DNA of 64,000 nt from Rhodococcus qingshengii. Lineage in GTDB: Bacteria; Actinomycetota; Actinomycetes; Mycobacteriales; Mycobacteriaceae. Position 1 is the stretch's first letter. The number at the start of each line of letters is the position of its first letter. Shown piece after piece: positions 8,257 through 17,090 of this stretch. The notes beneath the pieces are model-generated. The model was not told where the DNA came from and did not search any database. It worked only from the letters and a program-made list of their open reading frames with translations. The stretch covers positions 62,001 through 126,000 of the forward strand of contig NZ_JAJNCL010000009.1 of the NCBI RefSeq assembly GCF_021025955.1, written 5' to 3'. The translations under genes and the position numbers were made by a program.

Positions 8257-9294
8257 TCAGCCTGCGGACACCGAGCGTCCGGCCGACTTCAGGTCGTTGC
8301 ACGCCTCGACGACGCGAGCCGTCATGCCTGCTTCGGCCTTCTTGAGGTAGCTGCGCGGGTCGTATGCCTTCTTGTTTCCGACCTCGCCGTCGATTTTGAG
8401 GACGCCGTCGTAGTTGGAGAAGAAGTGTCCGGCGATCGGACGGGAGAACGCGTACTGCGTGTCGGTGTCAACGTTCATCTTGACGACGCCGAAGTTCAGC
8501 GAATCCTCGATCTCCGACTTCAGCGATCCCGATCCGCCGTGGAAGACGAAGTCGAAGGGCTGTGAGCCGGCGGCCAGGCCGAGCTTGGCAGCGGCAACCT
8601 TCTGGCCCTCTTCGAGAACCTCGGGCTTGAGCTTGACGTTGCCCGGCTTGTAGACACCGTGGACGTTGCCGAAGGTGGCTGCGAGCAGGTACTTGCCCTG
8701 TTCGCCGATGCCCAGAGCATCGACCGTCTTCTCGAAGTCTTCACTCGAGGTGTAGAGCTTGTCGTTGATCTCGGCCTCGACGCCGTCCTCTTCGCCGCCG
8801 ACAACACCGATCTCGACCTCGAGGATGATGCGTGCAGCCTTCGAGAGGGCGAGCAGTTCCTTGGCGATGGCCAGGTTCTCGTCGATCGGGATGGCCGATC
8901 CGTCCCACATGTGCGACTGGAACAGCGGGTTACGGCCGGCATCGACCCGCTCCTGTGAGATCGCGAGCAGCGGACGCACGTAGGTGTCCAGCTTGTCCTT
9001 CGGGCAGTGGTCGGTGTGCAGCGCGATGGTGACGTCGTACTTTGCCGCGATCACGTGTGCGAACTCGGCGAGCGCAACAGCGCCGGTGACCATGTCCTTG
9101 ACGCCCAAACCGGAACCGAACTCGGCGCCGCCCGTCGAGAACTGGATGATGCCGTCACTGCCGGCGTCCGCGAAGCCCTTGATGGCTGCGTTGATGGATT
9201 CGGAGCCGACACAGTTGATGGCGGGGAAGGCAAAGGAATGCTCCTTGGCCCGACCAAGCATCTCGGCATAGACCTCGGGAGTTGCGATAGGCAC
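8257..9294 (-). CDS. fba: Class II fructose-1,6-bisphosphate aldolase
   Basis: A 345-residue zinc-dependent aldolase that splits fructose-1,6-bisphosphate into DHAP and glyceraldehyde-3-phosphate in glycolysis and runs in reverse in gluconeogenesis. Zinc and catalytic motifs are visible: ALHTDHCPKDKLD, EVEIGVVGGEEDG, TFGNVHGVYKPG and FHGGSGS. GTG start at 9294 with GGAGGA about 8 bp upstream. Transcribed alone and ended by a strong bidirectional hairpin. An AAGCGCTT-centred palindrome lies about 50 bp upstream. Confidence 0.97.
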   Translation of the reverse strand: MPIATPEVYAEMLGRAKEHSFAFPAINCVGSESINAAIKGFADAGSDGIIQFSTGGAEFGSGLGVKDMVTGAVALAEFAHVIAAKYDVTIALHTDHCPKDKLDTYVRPLLAISQERVDAGRNPLFQSHMWDGSAIPIDENLAIAKELLALSKAARIILEVEIGVVGGEEDGVEAEINDKLYTSSEDFEKTVDALGIGEQGKYLLAATFGNVHGVYKPGNVKLKPEVLEEGQKVAAAKLGLAAGSQPFDFVFHGGSGSLKSEIEDSLNFGVVKMNVDTDTQYAFSRPIAGHFFSNYDGVLKIDGEVGNKKAYDPRSYLKKAEAGMTARVVEACNDLKSAGRSVSAG

Positions 9295-9340
9295 GGCGGG
9301 AGTCCTCCATTTACGTGTCGTTCGGAGCGCTCGGCGATGT

Positions 9341-9352
9341 GAAAGCGCTTCG
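9341..9352. promoter_or_regulatory. AAGCGCTT palindrome upstream of fba
   Basis: GAAAGCGCTTCG sits in the divergent fba/dedA gap. AAGCGCTT is the usual core of LacI-family sugar-regulator operators. It is a short single site, so the call is tentative. Confidence 0.3.
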
Positions 9353-9497
9353 TGTGGTCCTAGCAGTATGGCAAGTCCGACTCGTCACGTCTCTTTGCGG
9401 TCTCGGCCGCCGCACAACCCCGGCATCAGTCACCGCCACCGACGCGATGACCTGCGGTGGTGGGAAACACTCAGATTCGGCCGGTACTCTGGCCCCC

Positions 9498-10235
9498 GTG
9501 AATGTGCAGGCAGCAACTGAATCCGTGACGAACCTGGCCTTGCTGCCCGGCTTCCTCGATCCCGTGAACCTCTTGAATTCCTTCGGAACGTGGGTTCTGG
9601 TGGGATTGCTTCTGGTGGTCTTCATCGAATCAGGCCTGCTGTTTCCGCTCTTGCCCGGCGATTCGCTCCTCTTCACCGCAGGGCTGATCGCGGCTTCCAA
9701 GTCGACCGAGATCGAACCGTTCGCACCTCTGTGGGTGCTCTTGGTGACAATTCCGATCGCCGCGATTCTGGGCGACCAAGTCGGGTTCTACATAGGCGCC
9801 AAGGGCGGAACTGCCCTGTTCAAGACGGACGACGCGCGGTTCTTCAAGAAGAAGTACATCGACGAGTCGCACGCCTTCTTCGAAAAGCACGGCCCGATCA
9901 CCATTATCCTGGCTCGGTTCGTACCGATCGTGCGTACTTTTGCACCGGTGGTCGCCGGTGCTTCGAAGATGAAGTACTCACTGTTCCTGACCTACAACAT
10001 CGTCGGCGGCATCCTGTGGGGTGCCGGCGTGACTTTGCTCGGCTACCTCCTGGGGCAGATCGAATTCATCCGCGACAATGTCGACTACATCTTCATCTTG
10101 ATCGTCCTGGTGTCGGTGCTGCCGATCGTCTTCGAAATCGGAAAGCGAATTCTGGCGTCGAGACGTGGTGAAACGGCGAATACTTCCACTACGGACAATT
10201 CGACGGTGACAGTCCCCGAAGACCCCACCCCCTGA
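9498..10235 (+). CDS. DedA-family membrane protein (Rv0364-like)
   Basis: A 245-residue DedA/SNARE-associated (VTT-fold) membrane protein. Family motifs are FIESGLLFPLLPGDSLLFTAG, GDQVGFYIG and ARFVPIVRTFAPVVAGASKM, the last carrying the conserved Arg of DedA proteins. Members support membrane homeostasis and are linked to phospholipid scrambling or flipping. GTG at 9498 is preferred (VNVQAATESV), because upstream codons look non-coding. It begins a two-gene DedA operon. Confidence 0.88.
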   Translation: MNVQAATESVTNLALLPGFLDPVNLLNSFGTWVLVGLLLVVFIESGLLFPLLPGDSLLFTAGLIAASKSTEIEPFAPLWVLLVTIPIAAILGDQVGFYIGAKGGTALFKTDDARFFKKKYIDESHAFFEKHGPITIILARFVPIVRTFAPVVAGASKMKYSLFLTYNIVGGILWGAGVTLLGYLLGQIEFIRDNVDYIFILIVLVSVLPIVFEIGKRILASRRGETANTSTTDNSTVTVPEDPTP

Positions 10236-10264
10236 TTGCAGAACGAGGCGAAGTACTGACGACG

Positions 10265-10927
10265 ATGACGCTCGCATCCGGCAGTTTCTCCCCGCTCGAG
10301 ACTGCCGGGCCTCTGTTGGTCTGGATCATCGTCGTCACGTTCGTCTTCATCGAGTGCGCGATCATTCTCGGATTGTTTCTGCCCGGTGATTCGCTACTGA
10401 TCACAGCCGGAATCGTTCTTGCCGGCCACGAGTCCGGTGCAGGCCACGTGTGGGCACTGTCGGTGGGCGCGATGATTGCCGCTATTGCCGGTAACCAGGT
10501 CGGGTACGTCATTGGCCACCGGACCGGCAATCACATCAAAGCCCGTAAGGGCGGCAAGTACTTCACCGAGAAGAATCTGCACCGCGTCAACATCTTGTTG
10601 GAAAAACACGGTTTCTGGGCGGTCCTGATTGCCCGTTGGGTTCCATGGGTGCGCACTCTATGCCCAATGGTCGCGGGCGCGGCCAAGATGAACCACACGC
10701 GCTACACAATCGCGAGCACCATCGGCGCGATCATCTGGGCGCCGGTGCTATTGCTGCTCGGCTTCTATGGTGGCTCGTTCCTCGATCGTGTTCCGTGGTT
10801 GCTGCCCGCCGTACTGATCGTGATGATGGTCAGCTTGGTCATCGGTACCGCGTTGGGCATCTGGCAGTACCGCAAGGAGATGGCCCGTCCGGCCGAAGAC
10901 GTCGAGGTCGAAGAAGTCCTCGACTAG
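10265..10927 (+). CDS. DedA-family membrane protein (second paralogue)
   Basis: A 220-residue DedA paralogue, 29 bp after the first and on the same strand, with GAGGCGAAG upstream of the ATG. Motifs FIECAIILGLFLPGDSLLITAG, GNQVGYVIGHRTG and ARWVPWVRTLCPMVAGAAKM parallel its neighbour. Tandem DedA genes suggest partly overlapping roles in the membrane. The acidic C-terminal tail (AEDVEVEEVLD) is probably cytoplasmic. Confidence 0.9.
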   Translation: MTLASGSFSPLETAGPLLVWIIVVTFVFIECAIILGLFLPGDSLLITAGIVLAGHESGAGHVWALSVGAMIAAIAGNQVGYVIGHRTGNHIKARKGGKYFTEKNLHRVNILLEKHGFWAVLIARWVPWVRTLCPMVAGAAKMNHTRYTIASTIGAIIWAPVLLLLGFYGGSFLDRVPWLLPAVLIVMMVSLVIGTALGIWQYRKEMARPAEDVEVEEVLD

Positions 10928-10938
10928 AAGATGTCTTC

Positions 10939-12066
10939 TCAGTGCAGGTGGCTCTGGTCCCACGCCGGCAGCGGATCCTCGTAGCGAGTCCAGGCCCGCG
11001 ATCCTTCGCGTAGTTCGTCATCGGTCAGCAGAGCCGGATCGAGGATTCGTGACGGCGCCGACTGGTCGAGTTTCACTCCGATGAACACGATCTCCTGTCC
11101 CGGCACCTCCGCCGCCGACGCCCACAGTTGAGCCGGTTCGATGACGAGGTTGGGGCCTGCCTGCGACCAGATAGCGGCGAATTCGGGCCGGCTGGCGATC
11201 CAGCAGAAACCCTTGCTTCGCAGGAGTCCGGCGAACTGACCGAGCGCAGCCTCGAGACGCGCCGGATGAAATGGTCGCGAGGCGCGATACGTGACGCTTC
11301 GTATTCCGTATTCCTCCGTTTCCGGGGTGTGCCCACCGGCCAGTTCCTCGTCCCAGCCCGGTACCTGCGCAGCCAGTTCCGGGTTGTAGAGACCGGTTTC
11401 GAGGACGCGATCGAGGGTGACTTTTCCGTGGTCCGTCCGAATCAGTTGAGCGGTTGGGTTGAGCCTGCGGAGCGTTGCCTCGACGGTTCCTGCCGCCCGC
11501 GGACTCACCAGGTCGGTTTTGTTCAGCAAGATGACGTCGGCGAACTCCACCTGATCGACCAGGAGATCGGAGATGCTGCGTCCGTCCCCCTCCCCGGCTT
11601 CGAGGTTGCGCGCGTCGAGTCGTTCGCCTTTTGCCAGCTCACCGAGGAAAGTCGACGCATCCACCACCGTCACCATCGTGTCGAGCTTCGCGAGCGAGCC
11701 GAGGCTGAAACCGTCCTCGAATTCCCAGTCGAAGGTGGCTGCCACCGGCATCGGTTCGGAGATGCCGGTGGACTCGATCACCAACTGATCGAACCGTCCT
11801 TCTCGCGCCAGAGCGCCAACGGCGTCGATCAGATCCTCACGCAGTGTGCAGCAGATGCATCCGTTGGTCAGCTCGACCAACTTCTCCTCCGTGCGATCGA
11901 GGTGGCCCTGGCCCGCGACAAGGGCCGCGTCGATGTTGATCTCGCTCATGTCGTTGACGATGACGGCGACGCGTCGACCGTCACGGTTGGCGAGGATGTG
12001 GTTGAGGAGTGTGGTCTTGCCTGCGCCCAGAAATCCGGACAGCACGGTTACCGGTAGCTGCTTCAT
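10939..12066 (-). CDS. CobW/COG0523 GTP-binding metallochaperone
   Basis: A 375-residue G3E-family GTPase. Walker A is [13 protein letters not shown] (from residue 11), followed by the metal-binding [11 protein letters not shown], the Walker B-like region [10 protein letters not shown] and NKTD. COG0523 proteins hand metal, often zinc, to client enzymes under limitation. The C-terminal CobW_C domain is complete. A near-palindromic Zur-like box lies directly upstream, which supports a zinc-starvation role. Confidence 0.9.
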   Translation of the reverse strand: MKQLPVTVLSGFLGAGKTTLLNHILANRDGRRVAVIVNDMSEINIDAALVAGQGHLDRTEEKLVELTNGCICCTLREDLIDAVGALAREGRFDQLVIESTGISEPMPVAATFDWEFEDGFSLGSLAKLDTMVTVVDASTFLGELAKGERLDARNLEAGEGDGRSISDLLVDQVEFADVILLNKTDLVSPRAAGTVEATLRRLNPTAQLIRTDHGKVTLDRVLETGLYNPELAAQVPGWDEELAGGHTPETEEYGIRSVTYRASRPFHPARLEAALGQFAGLLRSKGFCWIASRPEFAAIWSQAGPNLVIEPAQLWASAAEVPGQEIVFIGVKLDQSAPSRILDPALLTDDELREGSRAWTRYEDPLPAWDQSHLH

Positions 12067-12072
12067 CCCTTA

Positions 12073-12089
12073 ATGATAATCGTTGTCAT
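12073..12089. promoter_or_regulatory. Zur-like operator upstream of the CobW gene
   Basis: ATGATAATCGTTGTCAT is a near-palindrome resembling actinobacterial Zur boxes (TGATAATCATTATCA-like). Its edge is 6 bp upstream of the CobW start, so a bound repressor would block transcription. Zinc-responsive control is inferred. Confidence 0.65.
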
Positions 12090-12110
12090 TATTGGCAACG
12101 TGAAGCGGGC

Positions 12111-13463
12111 CTACTGCACTGCGGACGTACTACCCGAGAACTGGCTCTCGGGCCTCGGCAAACCGAAATGATCGCGAAGCGTCGTACCCGAGTATTCGGT
12201 CCGGAACAGGCCGCGATCCTGCAGGATCGGGACCACTCGCTCGGTGAAGATCTCGAGTCCACCCGGGTAGTACGGCGGCATGACGTTGAATCCGTCGGCA
12301 GCACCGCTGGTGAACCATTCCTCGATCGTGTCGGCCACCTGCTCGGCGGTTCCGGCAAAAACCCGATGTCCGCGCGCACCCGCCAATCGATGAAGCAGAC
12401 CACGAACCGTCGGACGCTCGCGCTCGACGATCCCCGCGATCACCTGCAATCTGCTTTGCTTGTTGTCGGTGACATCCCCTGCAGCCGCGAACAATTCGAC
12501 GGGTACCGGTGCATCCAGTTCCAGATTCCGAACATCGGTCCCGGTGAGTGTACCGAGTTGCGCGAGCCCGTACTCCGGCGAAGTCAACTCGTTGAACTCC
12601 CGCTCGAGCGCCTTCGCCTGCTCCTCGGTGTCACCGATGAACGGGCTGATTCCGGGCAGGATCTTGACGTGATCGGGGTTGCGGCCGAACTGAGCAGCCC
12701 TCGACTTGATGTCGGTGTAGAACGCCTGAGCGTCGAAAAGTCTCTGGTGCGCTGTGAAAATCGCCTCTGCGTACTGACCGGCAAACGCGCGACCGTCGTT
12801 GGACGCACCGGCCTGCACCAGCACTGGGTATCCTTGCGGCGTTCGCGGTGCGTTGAACGGCCCCCGCACCCGCAGATGCCGCCCGACGTAGTTGATCTCG
12901 TGAATCTTGTTTCTGTCCGCGTAGATTCCGCTCTCGCGGTCCAGAATGATCGCGTCATCCTCCCAGCTGTCCCACAGCCGCACCACCGCGTCGACGAATT
13001 CCCTTGCACGCGAATACCGGTCACCGTGATCCGGATGCTTGGCCAGCCCGAAGTTGGCTGCTGCCAGATCGGTGCCGGTGGTGACGATGTTCCACCCCGC
13101 GCGTCCGTTGGAGATGTGGTCGAGCGAGGCGAACAGCCGAGCCAGGTTGTACGGCTCGTAGTACGTGGTCGACGCCGTCGCGATCAATCCGATCCGCTCG
13201 GTCGCCACTGCAATGGCCGTCAACAAGGTGATCGGCTCCAACGTCCCTGCGGGACCATGCTCGACGTCGCTGCGCAACGCGGGACCGTCGGCGAAGAAGA
13301 TTCCGTCGAACTTCGCTGCCTCAGCGGTGCGAGCGATCTCCTGGAAATACGTGACGTCGAACAGTCGTTCCGGTGTCGTCCACGGATGACGCCACGCCGC
13401 TTCGTGATGGCCGGCGGGGTGAATGAACGCGTTGAGGCTCAGTTGGCGCGAGGAATCAGACAT
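12111..13463 (-). CDS. LLM-class flavin-dependent monooxygenase (NtaA/SnaA/DszA family)
   Basis: A 450-residue bacterial-luciferase-like oxygenase that uses FMNH2 from a separate reductase. Typical features: LNAFIHPAGHHEAAWRHP at the N terminus, FDGIFFADGPALRSD, GRAGWNIVTTGTDLAAANFG and the C-terminal VMPPYYPGGLEIFTERVVPIL. Relatives attack nitrilotriacetate, dibenzothiophene sulfone, pristinamycin precursors or alkanesulfonates, so the substrate is not fixed. It lies upstream of the CobW gene on the same strand, but the Zur-like box separates their control. No flavin reductase is adjacent. Confidence 0.88.
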   Translation of the reverse strand: MSDSSRQLSLNAFIHPAGHHEAAWRHPWTTPERLFDVTYFQEIARTAEAAKFDGIFFADGPALRSDVEHGPAGTLEPITLLTAIAVATERIGLIATASTTYYEPYNLARLFASLDHISNGRAGWNIVTTGTDLAAANFGLAKHPDHGDRYSRAREFVDAVVRLWDSWEDDAIILDRESGIYADRNKIHEINYVGRHLRVRGPFNAPRTPQGYPVLVQAGASNDGRAFAGQYAEAIFTAHQRLFDAQAFYTDIKSRAAQFGRNPDHVKILPGISPFIGDTEEQAKALEREFNELTSPEYGLAQLGTLTGTDVRNLELDAPVPVELFAAAGDVTDNKQSRLQVIAGIVERERPTVRGLLHRLAGARGHRVFAGTAEQVADTIEEWFTSGAADGFNVMPPYYPGGLEIFTERVVPILQDRGLFRTEYSGTTLRDHFGLPRPESQFSGSTSAVQ

Positions 13464-13553
13464 GCCTGAATGCTGGCAACAACCACCTTCCTCCGACAGG
13501 GTTACGGTTCGTGTGATTCCAACTCCGAGCGGGCGCTCGGTATCCTCACATAG

Positions 13554-14537
13554 GTGACTTGTGTAGTTGTAGCCGAGTTCGTACCGTCTCTGAGGACATC
13601 ACCTGTTCTTCGGCAATGGTGCGAAGTGTTCTCCGAAGGCCAGCGTCACCTTTCCGGAGCGTCGCCGACAGCGACTGCGCTGATGGAAATGATCGAGGCC
13701 GAAGACAATTCGGCCGATATACGGCGTTGGATTGCACGCGACGCCGCCACCGACGAGGTCCTCGGCATCGCCCAGGCACGACGAAACTCGGCCGAAGCCG
13801 ATCTCGCAGAGTTTCGAATGTACGTGACACCCCATGCGCAACGACGAGGGGTAGGACGAGCGCTTGCCGAACTGGTCGAGGTCGACCTCGCCGGGTTCGG
13901 CGTACGGAGAATCCGGGTCACTGCGCTCGTAGGAAGTGCAGCCGAACCCTTCCTGCAAAGGTTCGACGGCTACCGCGTGCTGCTTCGGTTGGCCAACCAG
14001 GTACAGCACCTCAGCCCTCCCACCGCAGACAGCACTCGCCCCGGCTATCGAATCGTCAGTTGGCGCAACCGAACCCCGGACGAATTTGTCCGCTCCTTCT
14101 CGGAGGCATTGAACCGACTCCTCGACGCACCGGGCGCCGGACTGCAGATGCCCGAACGTAATTGGGGAGTCGACGAGGTCAGATCGTGGGAACGAAAGAT
14201 GACCGGTGGCTCTCAGATACTTCTGGTGTGCTGCGCGGTCGACGACGCCGTCGGCGAAGTAGCCGCAGCGACAGTGGTGACGGTGGACGAAAATGACAGC
14301 ACCCACGCTTCGCAGCACGACACCGTGGTACTCCCCCGGCACCGCGGGCACGGTCTCGCTCAGTGGGTCAAGGAGCAACAAGCGTCTGTGTTGGCAGCTG
14401 AATTTCCTTTGCTGAGAGCGATTTACACAACGGTGAACGCGGAAAACCACCCGATGCTGACCGTCAATCGGAGACTGGGATACCAGACCGTTGCGGAGCG
14501 AATCCTGGTGGAGATTGGATCGCACACGCCTCGGTGA
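13554..14537 (+). CDS. Tandem GNAT acetyltransferase
   Basis: A 327-residue protein with two GNAT folds. The first acetyl-CoA loop is MYVTPHAQRRGVGRALAEL (about residues 88-106). A second, more divergent one is VVLPRHRGHGLAQWVKEQ (about 258-275), followed by NAENHPMLTVNRRLGYQ. Two-domain architecture resembles mycothiol synthase MshD and other actinobacterial tandem GNATs; the acceptor is unknown. GTG at 13554 lies 7 nt after TATCCT, compatible with a leaderless transcript. Its last 74 bp overlap the convergent hydrolase gene. Confidence 0.82.
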   Translation: MTCVVVAEFVPSLRTSPVLRQWCEVFSEGQRHLSGASPTATALMEMIEAEDNSADIRRWIARDAATDEVLGIAQARRNSAEADLAEFRMYVTPHAQRRGVGRALAELVEVDLAGFGVRRIRVTALVGSAAEPFLQRFDGYRVLLRLANQVQHLSPPTADSTRPGYRIVSWRNRTPDEFVRSFSEALNRLLDAPGAGLQMPERNWGVDEVRSWERKMTGGSQILLVCCAVDDAVGEVAAATVVTVDENDSTHASQHDTVVLPRHRGHGLAQWVKEQQASVLAAEFPLLRAIYTTVNAENHPMLTVNRRLGYQTVAERILVEIGSHTPR

Positions 14538-15207
14538 CAATCTCTCTCCACAGGTCCGGGTGAGACTGCCAGAAGTTGTGCGCGACACCGTCGACGACAC
14601 CGAACTGACCGTTCGGCACGAGCGCGGCCAGTTGCTGCAACGGCCACGACGGGCGAATGTCGCCGGCCGCCGCGAGAAACGTCATGGGCAACTGTGAGTC
14701 AGCCAGCTGCCGAAACAGCTGTGGTTCATGGATCCATTCGATGAACGACTCTTGAAGCGATTGCCAGACAACAGGTTCCCAAGGTATCTGCGGGTCCTGC
14801 TCGATCCCCGCTTCGTACTGCTTCGACCACGTCCGGTCCTTGTGGAGACCGTGCCCCGCGATTCCGACGACGCCGGACACCGATTCCGGACAGTCGAGTG
14901 CGTACCTCACTGCCAAGTCAGATCCCCACGAGTGCCCCAGCACGACCCAGCTGTCGATCTCGAAGGTGCGCCGGACCAGTTCGAGGTCCGCAACCGCCTG
15001 CGCCATCGTATGAGCGCCGCCACCGGAACGGCCGACTCCGCGCGGCTCAGGGCACCACGCGCGCATTCCTTCAGGAAGCAACTCGTCGTCGCCGAGATAG
15101 TGAACGCATCCCGGGCCGCCGGAGAGAACCAGAACGTCCGACCCTGACCCACCGACATCGATGTGAAGACGAACACCGTCAGTGTCGATCACGTGCCGGG
15201 ATTCCAT
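14464..15207 (-). CDS. Alpha/beta hydrolase (proline iminopeptidase-like)
   Basis: A 247-residue hydrolase. The oxyanion loop is SGGPGCVHY (from about residue 29), the nucleophile Ser93 lies in GHSWGSDLAV, and a late GVAHNFW provides the catalytic His. HGGPG/SGGPG-type loops occur in proline iminopeptidases and related esterases, so substrate class is uncertain. It ends inside the 3' end of the convergent GNAT gene (74-bp overlap). It starts 11 bp after the GH76 stop and may be cotranscribed with it. Confidence 0.85.
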   Translation of the reverse strand: MESRHVIDTDGVRLHIDVGGSGSDVLVLSGGPGCVHYLGDDELLPEGMRAWCPEPRGVGRSGGGAHTMAQAVADLELVRRTFEIDSWVVLGHSWGSDLAVRYALDCPESVSGVVGIAGHGLHKDRTWSKQYEAGIEQDPQIPWEPVVWQSLQESFIEWIHEPQLFRQLADSQLPMTFLAAAGDIRPSWPLQQLAALVPNGQFGVVDGVAHNFWQSHPDLWREIVTEACAIQSPPGFAPQRSGIPVSD

Positions 15208-15218
15208 GACGAAGAAGC

Positions 15219-16340
15219 CTAACGCTTACGCGGGTATCCCGCCGCCGAGACGACAAATGCCGCTTCCATGAGCATCCACCCGCCCACCTGCACCGAGAGG
15301 TCTCGCTCGGGGACGCTCGATGAGCGCACCGTCCCGGCGGCAAAGGTGGCGATGTCGCCGGACAGACTGGGCAACTGGGCGTCCTTTGTCCAGTCGTGTC
15401 CGAACAGCGGCAGTCCTTCGATCTGCAGTCTGTTGTTCCAGGCGGCTTCCGCGGAGGACAGAACGATCTGCGCCGCAAGTTCTCGCGCTCGCAGGTCCTC
15501 GTGGGTCTCCCACGACAGGTTCACCACCACGAACGCGAGGTAGCGAGCCAAGATCGCGTTGAACAATCCGCCGTCGCCCCCGCCACCGCCCGTGATGACT
15601 CCGTACTCGGTCATGCCGTCGTACACGGCGTCGACCAGCTTGTGGACTCGCTCGCGGTGACGCGGTTCGCCCAATCGCGTCGACAATTCGGTTTCCAACC
15701 CCAGCGTGACGCCCTGACAGTACGAGTAGATCGCGCGCTCGAGGGTGCCGTCGCGTCGGATACCGTCGAAGATCAGTCCGGAGTCCGGATCCCGCAGCGT
15801 CTCGTCGATCCAGTCGGCTGTTGCCTGAGCACGCCAGAGTTTTCCGGTGCGCGCCAGCATGATTCCGGCGGGTCCGTTTGCCGGGGTGTTGTAGAAATCG
15901 GAGCCCTTGCACCACGGAATACCGCCGCCGTCGGCCGGGGACCACGAATCGAAGAGTTGCGATTCGAGCGCCTGGACCGCTGTTCGGTGATCGACCGAGA
16001 ACATGCGTTGAGCACGTTCGAGGGATAGACCCAGCCACGCCATGTCGTCGTAGTAATTGTTGGTCCACGCCGAGACGTTGCGGACCCGAACACTGCGGGC
16101 AACCTTCGCGACCCGGCGACGACGCTTGGGTGTCGGGTCACGTTCGAGCGCGTCGATTGCAGTATCGAGCAGGTGTGCTTGCCACCAGTAGTGCCACGGC
16201 TTGAACATCCTCTCGCGCCGAACAGCAGGCCAGGCAACCACGCCGAGTGCCGTCCGGGGCATTCCCCACAGGCGCCGAAGGTGACGACTGACTATCGCGC
16301 CCTCAGCCGCATCGGCCCGCTCTGCCCACACTTCCTGCAT
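15219..16340 (-). CDS. GH76-family glycoside hydrolase (Rv0365c-like)
   Basis: A 373-residue (alpha/alpha)6-barrel protein. The adjacent acidic pair D98-D99 in WTNNYYDDMAWLGL is the catalytic signature of GH76 alpha-1,6-mannanases. GIPWCKGSDFYNTPANGPAGIMLAR and the late GGGGGDGGLFNAILARYLA are further family blocks. No signal peptide is evident, which is odd for a mannan hydrolase and suggests cytosolic action or a non-classical route. Orthologues sit near fba in mycobacteria, where mannose polymers are part of the envelope. Actual substrate unproven. Confidence 0.85.
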   Translation of the reverse strand: MQEVWAERADAAEGAIVSRHLRRLWGMPRTALGVVAWPAVRRERMFKPWHYWWQAHLLDTAIDALERDPTPKRRRRVAKVARSVRVRNVSAWTNNYYDDMAWLGLSLERAQRMFSVDHRTAVQALESQLFDSWSPADGGGIPWCKGSDFYNTPANGPAGIMLARTGKLWRAQATADWIDETLRDPDSGLIFDGIRRDGTLERAIYSYCQGVTLGLETELSTRLGEPRHRERVHKLVDAVYDGMTEYGVITGGGGGDGGLFNAILARYLAFVVVNLSWETHEDLRARELAAQIVLSSAEAAWNNRLQIEGLPLFGHDWTKDAQLPSLSGDIATFAAGTVRSSSVPERDLSVQVGGWMLMEAAFVVSAAGYPRKR

Positions 16341-16397
16341 AACTACCTATCCTGTCTGGTCGAGGCGCTACACGCTAGCCGGAATTCGCGAGCGAGA

Positions 16398-17090
16398 TCA
16401 GCGGGAATCGGCGAGATCGGCATGCTCACGTACCCACGCGTGCATCGCAATGCCGGCCGCGACACCGGCGTTAATGCTGCGAGTCGACCCGAATTGCGCA
16501 ATCGAGACCGTCATGGACGCAACCTCTTTCGCATGATCGGTCACTCCGGGCCCTTCTTGACCAAACAGCAGGATGCACTCTCGCGGCAGGCTTGCCGTTT
16601 CCAGCGGCACCGACCCGGGAGTGTTGTCGACGGCCACGATCGTGAGTGAATTCTCACGGGCGTACTCGACGAGCTCGCCGATGTCGGCGTGGTGAACGAT
16701 GTGCTGGTATCGATCGGTCACCATGGCGCCCCGCCGATTCCAGCGCCGACGCCCCACGATGTGGACGGCGGCTGCGGCGAACGCGTTGGCCGTGCGGACC
16801 ACCGTGCCGATGTTGGCGTCGTGCGCGAAGTTCTCGATGGCAACATGCATGGTGTGACGGCGCGAGTCGATGTCCTCGACTATCGCTTCCCGCGTCCAGT
16901 ACCGATACTCGTCCAAGACGTTTCGACGATCACCCTCGGCCAGAAGTACCGGGTCGTAGCGCTCGTCGATAGGGGGTTCCGTGTCGTGCTCCTCGGTCCA
17001 CGGCCCCACGCCGTTGGGGTTCTCACCCCATTCGGTGGGTCCCGGTTCGCCAGCCCCACCGGAAACGTCGTCGGCAGCGACTTCGGTCAT
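16398..17090 (-). CDS. SpoU/TrmH-family RNA methyltransferase (Rv0380c-like)
   Basis: A 230-residue SPOUT methyltransferase expected to 2'-O-methylate tRNA or rRNA. Motif 1 (NFAHDANIGTVVRTANAFAA), motif 2 (CILLFGQEGPGV) and motif 3 (SIAQFGSTRSINAGVAAGIA) are intact and in order. ATG at 17090 with GAGGTG just upstream; it overlaps the last base of the upstream lipoprotein stop (TGATG). The acidic N-terminal 45 residues are outside the SPOUT core. Confidence 0.92.
   Translation of the reverse strand: MTEVAADDVSGGAGEPGPTEWGENPNGVGPWTEEHDTEPPIDERYDPVLLAEGDRRNVLDEYRYWTREAIVEDIDSRRHTMHVAIENFAHDANIGTVVRTANAFAAAAVHIVGRRRWNRRGAMVTDRYQHIVHHADIGELVEYARENSLTIVAVDNTPGSVPLETASLPRECILLFGQEGPGVTDHAKEVASMTVSIAQFGSTRSINAGVAAGIAMHAWVREHADLADSR

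Noticed and set aside
12009..13469. 486-codon plus-strand frame
   Set aside because: Antisense of the LLM monooxygenase; no recognisable domain and no plausible start.
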